Source of the DNA: Prostheceraeus crozeri
Taxonomy: Eukaryota; Platyhelminthes; Polycladida; Euryleptidae
Length of the DNA: 64,000 nucleotides
Assembly (NCBI GenBank): GCA_907163375.1
Contig: CAJQUW010007539.1
Coordinates: 62,001-126,000 of the forward strand
Direction of reading: 5' to 3'
In this document: piece by piece, positions 56,947 to 64,000 of the stretch
Layout: each line of letters opens with the position of its first letter
How positions within the stretch are numbered: position 1 is the first letter of the stretch
Translations under genes and position numbers: made by a program
Notes under the pieces: generated by a model
Databases searched by the model: none
What the model saw: the letters and a program-made list of their open reading frames with translations, nothing else
What the model was told of the DNA's origin: nothing

Positions 56947-57430
56947 ATGAATTATACGCCAATCTGGTTAGTTTTTGTATATCGGCCGCATAACTGGCAA
57001 CCGATTCCCCTGGCTGTTGCTTCCTATTACGGAGTTGCATCGCGTTGTATCTGTTCATTTCTGGTGTATGCAATAAACGATGGAGGTCTTCTATTAGGAC
57101 GTCAATGTCGTCTTTCGAAGCTGCTGGTAAACTATTATAAATTTCTCTGGCATGGCCCGTCAAATAGATCGGTAGCATGGCTAGTTGCTGTTCCCTCTTC
57201 CAACCTAAGGCCTTCGCTACTAGCAAAAATTGAGTTGCGAACTCACCGAATTGATATTTTGGATCCTGAAGATCTCCCGAAAATGTCTTCAACGTTACAC
57301 AGCTTGCTGCAGACGGTAAGGTTGGTCGTCGACTGTCTTCTATCTCGACTAAGGCATTACTGACATTCTCCATTCGATCAACCAGGTCTTCGACCGTTGC
57401 CATGACTCGTCCTCTCGTGAGATAAGGCAC
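56897..57430 (-). pseudogene. Gypsy Gag-like frame
   Basis: Contains FATQFLLVAKALGW, YLTGHAREIYNSLP and QPGESVASYAADIQKL, the retrotransposon Gag pattern of Gypsy elements. Part of the same incomplete copy. Confidence 0.8.
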
Positions 57431-57929
57431 GTTGACTTAAATAAAAACGGGTCAGTCAATAAAGGATTAATCTGTGTGGAATCCCGGACACTCTTGCACG
57501 ATTTTAGCGTAAATTTTTTTTGATTAGTTAATCAGAGCTACGGTAATATGTAAAGAGATGTCCTACAACATCAAAGTCGTATCGGTATAATGCTATTTAT
57601 TATACTGTATCACCGTATGTAGATTGCTACTGTATTACTGTATATTTTCGATGATGGACAGAGTAGTCCTACTAAATATAGTATATAGGAAATTGTACTT
57701 TATTGAATGATGCTACCGTACACGTTAAGAAATACTGTGACATGTAAGAATTGTTAATTAAGACAATATTACCGTACTGTAATAGTTTTACTTGTAGAGC
57801 AATTGACTGTACTGTATGATTAATTATAGTACGTACAATATATTTTAATGCACTGTTGTTACGTATCGCTTCAATTTTGAATTTGCCGACACTTATTTAT
57901 ATGGCGCCCTTTAGATCTCGGATGACGGG

Positions 57930-58180
57930 ACTCGCGCGCGAACGTGGATGTATTCGCTTCAATAGAGCCATCCACTTTTAATCTCTTAACAGGAAACCCG
58001 TGGAAGTACTGCGCTCTTTTTTTCAGAGCCCCCCACAAATTTATATACCGCGGTAATCTGGGAGGTACTACGCTCGTTTTCTTCGAGCCCTCCTCTCAAT
58101 ATATATTTCGAAGCTGTCGCTTTTGGACAAACCACGAACTCACACACGTGGATGTACTACGCTTCCCTGAGCCACCCACT
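57930..58180 (-). repeat. Stem-loop repeats in the Gypsy leader
   Basis: Four related units near 57,943, 58,000, 58,056 and 58,147, each with gtgga(t/a)gta(t/c)t...cgct and a downstream gagcc..ccac that can pair with the start. Arm sequences differ between units in partly matching ways. They lie between the 5' LTR and the Gag-like frame. Confidence 0.5.
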
Positions 58181-58429
58181 TTTATTAGAGAACAGAAGGA
58201 ATACTTTATATCTGTGATTTTAGCGCGCTTATCAAATTATGGCCGAAACTGACTGATATCTCACTTATAAACTCACTTAAATCTCTCTTCTTCGCACACG
58301 GAGCAGCTGCTTATGGATAAGACTGTAACGTGAATATACTTACCGGCACCGGGTCACCGAACTGATGTGAAGATTTTACGGAAGATCGAAGTAAAGAGGG
58401 AAAGATAAACGCTGTGGGAGCTCCACTTA

Positions 58430-58992
58430 TGTAACTTAGTTTATTTATATGTTAGCACTCTGGAAATATTAACTCTATTACTACCGTCTCAATCGACTTT
58501 CCTCAACTATATTACGCTTCCAGCAATCACAAGTTCACGTTTACCTTTCCCAGAGTTAGTGTCACCCACTAAGGCTTACTCAAGATAAAATAATGATATC
58601 GATAGACACCGTATATTATGCCTATGTGGGGAAGAGCTAAAAGGATGAGCAGCGTACAAAGTGAAGCACAAAAGAATACTCAGTTCGGTGACGACAACTG
58701 TTCGGTCGTTGAGTTATATATACTGTACTACCATCCTCTTCCTAAGCATCCGCACCGGATGCGTCCACTGCCTCGAAAGTCATAAATCAATCTTGATGGA
58801 AAAGTTCGTTTGACATTTTTGACACATGCGTCTGATATAATTTTACTCCCACTTCCGCCTCTTCATCTTGTGATTGAGCTCGCGTGCCGATTTGCGATTT
58901 AATTATTTTCACCTCTTCACCCGTGGACTTTACAACTTGTTACATTTTCCATTTTTTCCAACTGTCGTATTTCATATTTCAGCCCGGTTACA
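58430..58992 (-). repeat. Gypsy element 5' LTR
   Basis: 563 bp. It is the upstream LTR relative to the minus-strand coding direction. Confidence 0.93.
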
Positions 58993-59067
58993 TTATAAAC
59001 GCTTGCATAGCTTGAAGTTTAGCAATCTTTTTCGATGAACGTTGATAAGACACTCTTTTTGTGCGGA

Positions 59068-60075
59068 ATGTCTGGACCAGATATGAGTATCAGAAGAAGA
59101 CTGAAATTGTGACATTGCTTTGTCTGAAGACATTATCGATTCGTCAAATATCAAAGATTACTGGTATTAGCTAGTCAACCATGGCCAGATTGAAGAATTC
59201 TACGTCTCTCTCATCGCGACGACAAGGCAAGTGTGGACGGAAGTAGTGAACGACTCTGAAGCAAGAGCGACTGTTGCTCCAAAATTTGCGCCGTGCTCCA
59301 CTTAGCAATGCTCACCAACTGCGCTCAAAATTGGAACACGATGGTGCAAGGGCTTCGCTGAGAACTGTTCAAAGACGCTTGCAAAAATATTGCCGCTCGG
59401 TGATTCCTGGACGCGTGCCGAATCTCACTTCTGTCATAATGCTCAAACGCTTGACTTTTGAGAAAAAGCATGCTGATTGGTCGTTGGAACATTGGTGACG
59501 GGTGTGTTTCAGTGATGAAAATCTTTTTGAATGCAAGGGCGCTGAAAAGAGGCGTGTTTGGCACATCAGAGGAACTCCCGTCCCAATCAAACAAACTGTG
59601 AAGCACCCTACAAAGATGATGTTGTGGAGAATCATAAGTACCAAACGGCCTGGAAGATTATACATTGTCGAAGGCAATATGAATCCTGCTCAATACAAGA
59701 CCGTGCTGACTACAAGAGCTCTTTCACAGCTACATCAATGGCTTCTAAACGGTGATTATATTTTCATGCATGACGGCGCACCTTGCCACAAAGCAAAGGT
59801 CATCAAGCAATTCCTAGACTGTGTAAACATCGCCACCCTGGATTGGCCGGGGAATTCCCCAGATTTATATCCCATCGAAAATGTCTGGGGCATCATCAAA
59901 CGTCGGATTGCTGGTAAAACCACAACCTGCAAGCAAGAACTGATGTCCTCCGTTATTCATCACGTACAGGTTTCGTGATGCAACCCTCCCCGAGACTCTC
60001 GCAAAGCTCAAAGACAGTATGCCACGTAGAATTCGCGCCGTGATCGATGCAAAAGGAGGCCATACAACATTCTGA
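59068..60075 (+). pseudogene. Tc1-type DD34E transposase
   Basis: Starts ATG 59,068 (MSGPDMSIRRR). The N-terminal helix-turn-helix IRQISKITGI is followed by NAHQLRSKL...RTVQRRLQ. Catalytic blocks: VCFSDENLFE (first Asp, about 59,510), FMHDGAPCHKAKVIKQFL (second Asp, about 59,773) and WPGNSPDLYPIENVWGIIKR (Glu, about 59,875), with 34 residues between second Asp and Glu. It ends LAKLKDSMPRRI...GGHTTF at TGA 60,073-60,075. Stops at about 59,154, 59,247 and 59,497, and frame changes near 59,105 and between 59,210 and 59,270 and near 59,970, inactivate it. It is otherwise full length. Confidence 0.9.
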
Positions 60076-60410
60076 CGATTGAATAGTTGTTTTTTGAGTG
60101 TGCTATAAATGAAATTATCCATTTACATAACTTTGGTTTTGCTTAAAAATAAAAATTTGTTTTCATCGTGCGATAAAGCCGTCTTTTCTAACTGTCCCAA
60201 GTAATTTGGCGCGCAATATTTATACATACGACAATATGTACTGCCTTTCATAATGAATAACAGTGCCGAAAACTACAGGCTAAGTAACTTATGACCCAAG
60301 TCACAATCAAGCATCATTTAGTTCAAATTGAAGTAACATTGTAAAATATAGGCGATAATAACTGTGAAAAAGCAGGTGTCCCAAGTAATATGGCGCGTAC
60401 TGTATATATA

Positions 60411-61761
60411 CAGGGTGGGCGGAAATTTAATACCTATTTTGAATTGTCTCTAATTCGCTAAGTGCAGCTCAGGTTCGCATTATATTCAAGCATGATGTGT
60501 ATCAAGCCTTGCCATTTTTCTCTTCAAAGTCTTACAGTTAGATTATTGGTACTTTTGGATTTCTATGATTGAAAAGTTAACAGTTTTTATCAGATTTTGA
60601 AAAATAGAAAAATTATCAGATATATAGTAGCACAAATTTTTAAAGATAAAGCTTTAAATTTGTCTTTACTTGAGAGACCTAATTTGAAATTTTTTTAAGA
60701 TGCAAGAATTTTGCTACATGAAAATGCACAAATATAATTTTTTATGCGTTTCAATGAACTGAAAAAAATCAATTTCCTAATTAAAACATTTAATGCGAAA
60801 AATTGTAAGATACTAAAACTCAATATGAACACCCAATCGCTCTACTAGGGTGCGAAGTCGATCAGGCATGATGTTCCCTGACTGCCTGAGAAACTCCAGA
60901 GGCACAAAAGATGAAACAATCTGAATTTTGTTCTCATGCTCAGGTAGTGTCCCTGACTTTGAACGATAAGCTTCATCCCTTGCTCATCCCCAACATAAAA
61001 AGGCGCATGGAGTCACATATGGACTTGTGATCGGCCATTAATGAGGGAGGGCCTCGGCGACCTAACGAGCGCCCTGAGAACTGCCCATCAAGCCACTCCC
61101 TTACCAGGTGGGCGAGGACTGTCTTGCATACAAATCAGGTCGTTGATATTTTCAATGTGATAATGACCGGCCACATTTTCTCCTGTAGCCTCTGTGAATT
61201 CATCGCTTCACATTGGAGGAAAGGACCCACGATGGTATCTGCCATCATACCACACCAGACAGTCACACTCGGTTATGATTGATATTTCTCTGCCCGAATC
61301 GTAGGGTCGTTTTCTGCCCAATATTGGCGGTTGTGACGAATGACGAAGCCACTAACATGAAACACTGATTCGTCGCTCTACAAAATGTTGTGAAAAAAAA
61401 TTTGATTTCTTTCATGCCAATTGAGCATTCGTGCTCCATAATCAATAGGAGTGTCATGGTCCGCCTATACGATTATGACTGACGATAATGGATCAAAATT
61501 TACGCCTCTCAAGTAAAGACAAATTTTAAGCTTTATCTTTAGAAATCTGTGCTACTATATCAATTGAGTTTTTAAAATCTGATAAAAACTGTTAACTTTT
61601 TAATCATACAAATCTGAAAGTATTAAGAATCTAACTACAAAATTTTGAAGAGAAAAATGGCAAGGCTTGATACAAATCATGCTTGAATATAATGCGAACC
61701 TGAAATGTACTTAACGTATTAGAGACAATTCAAAATAGGTATTAACTTTCCGCCCACCCTG
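60411..61761 (-). mobile_element. Mariner-type transposon
   Basis: Inverted ends CAGGGTGGGCGGAAA and TTTCCGCCCACCCTG with TA at both sides (60,409-60,410 and 61,762-61,763). The inverted match extends over about 230 bp at each end. It lies eight bases (a TA run) from the right end of the Tc1-type element. The transposase remnant is on the minus strand. Confidence 0.88.
60850..61460 (-). pseudogene. Mariner-type transposase remnant
   Basis: Minus-strand pieces in two or three frames: NRQYWAENDPTIRAEKYQ (about 61,330-61,277), SVTVWCGMMADTIVGPF (about 61,270-61,220), MNSQRLQEKMWPV (about 61,195), MQDSPRPPG (second catalytic region, altered), and EWLDGQFSGRSLGRRGP (about 61,090-61,040). The VWCG and WLD..F.GR.(I/L)GRRGP blocks mark a mariner/IS630-type transposase. 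Many stops and frame changes; old copy. Confidence 0.75.
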
Positions 61762-61904
61762 TATGTATGTATTCTGGAGGTGAGAACAAAATCTGACTTA
61801 AATCATTACAGGATTCCGTCATCCGACCTCCAGACATCCACAATTAATGAAATAATTCAAATCTTTTTCTCAGAGCTTGGGTTCAAAAATTTGAACTTGC
61901 AAAC

Positions 61905-64000
61905 ACGAATAAAAATAATAATAATATCTGTATTTCATCAAAGAAAATACAAGGCCCAAATCGAGGGCAAGACAACGACATAACAATTTCAACATATTTC
62001 AAATTGTACTTGTAGTACAGTGCAATTGTACTCAACCGTTCAGTAAACTTCACACACATGCAAATACAGAAGAAAAAATTACCAGATATCAAGCTTTTGA
62101 AACAATTCCTGGACAACCTTTTTGAAAACATTTATCGAAGGAGAATTGATTTCAGAGTCAGTTAGCATATCCCAGTAGTTGGAAATGTACACTGTGATGA
62201 AAAATTGTCTATATTGATGATAATGACGCTTGGGGTACATGCGAAGACTGTTGCCTCGAGTTCTGGGTTCATTTGAAATTTCAAAGAAGTCATGAAAATT
62301 TAAGTCAATGTGATTATGAACAATTTTATACAGAAAAATGAGATGATATCGTAATCGTCGAGCCTTAAGTGATAACAGATTCAGAGTTTTAAGTCTTTCA
62401 CGGTATGACATATGTTTGGTATGACAGAAGCTCCTGGACATGCGCTTTTGTACACTCTCGATCAGCTTGATGTTCTTTTCATGGTAGGGATTCCATAACG
62501 TATTACCATAATCCAGTATACTGCGAACGTGAGGCTTGTATAACAAAACTATGGCATTTGTTTCCAAATAGCCAAATGTCCGCCGAATTAAGGCCTACTG
62601 TCTTCTTGCGCGATTTACTATACTATTGGTATGATTATCAAAAGAAAGATCATTCATCATCAAAATACCAAGCTCCTTGTACTATCGAACGAACGGAACA
62701 TTCATCCCAGATAATATATAAGACTCCATGCTTTCAGAATTCTTTAACTCCATAATTGCACATTTTTGCTGATTTAGAACCATTCCATTTTCTTGATTCC
62801 ATTCCTCGATTTTTGGATGTCATTTTGTAAGGGTTTCAGGTTGGAAGTAGTTGGTCGAAGGCATGCAAGTTTTAAGTCATCAGCGTACTTGATAATTTTT
62901 GAAGACACAATTTTCTCCTCGAAATCATTCATGAATATTACAAATAGTGTAGGACCCAGTACTGAGCCCTGGATAACACCACTGCGTATATATACAACGT
63001 GAAGAGGATTTCAAACCATCAAAAAGTACAATTTGCTCGCGATCTGTGAAATAATTCATTAGCCAATTCATCAGTCAATTGTCAAAGACATAGTACTGTA
63101 ACTTAGAGATCAGGCCTTCATGTGGAACTCTTTCGAACGCTTTACTGTAATCAAGAAACATGATGTCTACAGTACTTCGTAGGTCAACGTTTTTGGTAAC
63201 GAACTCATAGAAGTCAAGATTTGCTGTTTCGGTTGATCTTTTAGCTAAGAAGCCGTGTTGTGAAGAAGATAGTATGCTCTTGGCGAGGCAGTAGTCAATA
63301 ATAGCTTGTCTAAGGATTCTTTCCATAATGCGGCAGCAAACACTTGGGCCAGTAATTCTGAATGCAATTCTTTACACCTGATTCAAAAACAGGAGTGACC
63401 ACGACAGTTCTCCACCCATTGGAAATAGCTCCAGACTCATACGAGACTTTAAAGATTCTTCATAATAATGGTGATAGTTGAAGGACACATTTCTCTATCA
63501 TTAAGTAAGACAGTCCGTCAGCATCCATGCTGGTTGAATTAGGGAGCTTGGAAATCACATCACATATTACATTAGGTAGGAAGACAGGATTTATCATGTC
63601 ACTATCACAACTTATCAGTCTTGCACATGTATCAGATAAAAGTAAATGAGCATCGGAGGGAACAAAAGAGGAAGCAAAATAATCATTGAATTTCTCACCA
63701 ATTGTTTCTGAATCACTGTAAGTATTGTTCAAATCATAAAAAGTATTTGGAAGACCACTGGATTTCAGTTTTTCATTTATGAATTTCCAAAATAATTTCT
63801 TGTCTGATTTGAAATTCTTGGCCACTTTTTGTTTGTGCTCTAACTTTGCCATATGTATCTTTTGATTAAGGTTCAATTTTGCGATGACATAATCGATTTG
63901 ATTGCAATAATCAGGATTGAGTCTGACTTTAGCGCAACAGCGCCTCATCCGTCGATAGGCAGTTCTTACATAGCTTCGAAAACTTGGACACCAATTTCTT
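61905..64000 (-). mobile_element. LINE-C (CR1/jockey-like), continuing off the right end
   Basis: Minus strand. The 3' end near 61,905-61,945 has GATGAAATACAGATATTATT and further ATT repeats. The RT coding region covers 63,948-62,079. The upstream part with endonuclease would lie beyond 64,000. 61,764-61,904 between it and the mariner-type element holds nothing recognised. Confidence 0.85.
62079..63948 (-). pseudogene. LINE-C reverse transcriptase
   Basis: Upstream segment KLFWKFINEKLKSSGLP, then SKLPNSTSMDADGLSY (about 63,550-63,505). RT blocks: SSSQHGFLAKRSTETANLDF (about 63,270), IMFLDYSKAFERVPHEGL (motif A Asp, about 63,170-63,120), QGSVLGPTLF (about 62,975), KIIKYADDLKLACL (catalytic Asp pair intact, about 62,905-62,865). 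The tail YKPHVRSILDYGNTLWNPYH (about 62,540) is followed by QKRMSRSF. Three long open stretches are separated by frame changes near 63,450-63,330, 63,070 and 62,800-62,570. This is the only LINE here with an intact YADD box. Confidence 0.85.

Larger units (their letters stand above)
53547..58992 (-). mobile_element. Gypsy-type LTR retrotransposon, young but broken
   Basis: Two LTRs of 563 bp, TGTAAC...GTTACA, with TTAT duplicated at 53,543-53,546 and 58,993-58,996. The element is inserted in the Tc1-type transposon. Coding is on the minus strand: a Gag-like frame and a Pol part with RNase H and integrase. Not every Pol domain of the family is present, so this copy is broken (about one break seen). 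The LTRs look identical by eye, pointing to a very recent insertion. Confidence 0.93.
52869..60402 (+). mobile_element. Tc1-type transposon interrupted by a Gypsy element
   Basis: Inverted ends CAGTACGCGCCATATTACTT at 52,869 and its complement ending GGCGCGTACTG at 60,402, flanked by TA (52,867-52,868 and 60,403-60,404). The inverted repeat extends about 345 bp. The motif ATTACTTGGGACA recurs near 52,881, 53,066, 53,214 (variant) and 53,424 on the left, and near 60,193 and 60,377 on the right, an IR/DR-like layout in which spaced direct repeats bind transposase. The transposase gene is on the plus strand near the right end. Without the Gypsy insertion the element would be about 2.1 kb. Confidence 0.9.

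Overview
This is animal (metazoan) nuclear DNA from an invertebrate, probably an arthropod or a relative. It is AT-rich, contains spliced exons, and most of it is transposable elements. The only host gene I can name is an angiotensin-converting enzyme (peptidase family M2). It ends without a membrane anchor, as in insect-type secreted ACEs. The organism call is inference from protein resemblance and repeat content; no marker gene fixes the species.

The window is built as a very large imperfect palindrome. A left arm (about 2,102-27,045) reappears in reverse complement as a right arm (about 30,245-50,163), around a 3.2-kb spacer of Penelope-like and Tc1 fragments. Each arm carries the 3' exons of one ACE copy: plus strand at 3,069-3,441 and 15,210-15,372; minus strand at 50,560-50,337, 49,201-48,829 and 34,886-34,724. 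The two genes therefore point tail to tail. The catalytic HExxH exon is visible only in the right copy. In the left arm a hAT element occupies the upstream intron and runs off the window.

Because the arms differ by private insertions, each arm supplies the empty site for insertions in the other. Shared, older elements are a LINE (LINE-A), a CGGBP1-type hAT (hAT-2) inserted in it, a pogo-type element, and Penelope-like fragments near the centre. Left-only insertions are hAT-1, MITE-A, a 1-kb foldback element with a 9-bp target duplication, a Penelope-like element nested in hAT-2 nested in LINE-A, a 5'-truncated LINE-B, a RAG1-like DNA transposon, MITE-B and piggyBac-1. Right-only insertions are a 3.2-kb element that itself carries piggyBac-2, and several indels between 44.4 and 48.8 kb.

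Right of the palindrome (50.6-64 kb) lie a MITE, a Penelope-like fragment, a BED-finger exon, a Tc1-type transposon with an IR/DR-like end structure interrupted by a young LTR (Gypsy) element, an abutting mariner-type element, and a CR1/jockey-like LINE that runs off the right end.

The most notable item is the 3.35-kb transposon at 17.8-21.1 kb. Its broken transposase matches the vertebrate V(D)J recombinase RAG1 at every landmark I can check: the DDE residues, the zinc-ligand spacings, and an N-terminal zinc-binding region.
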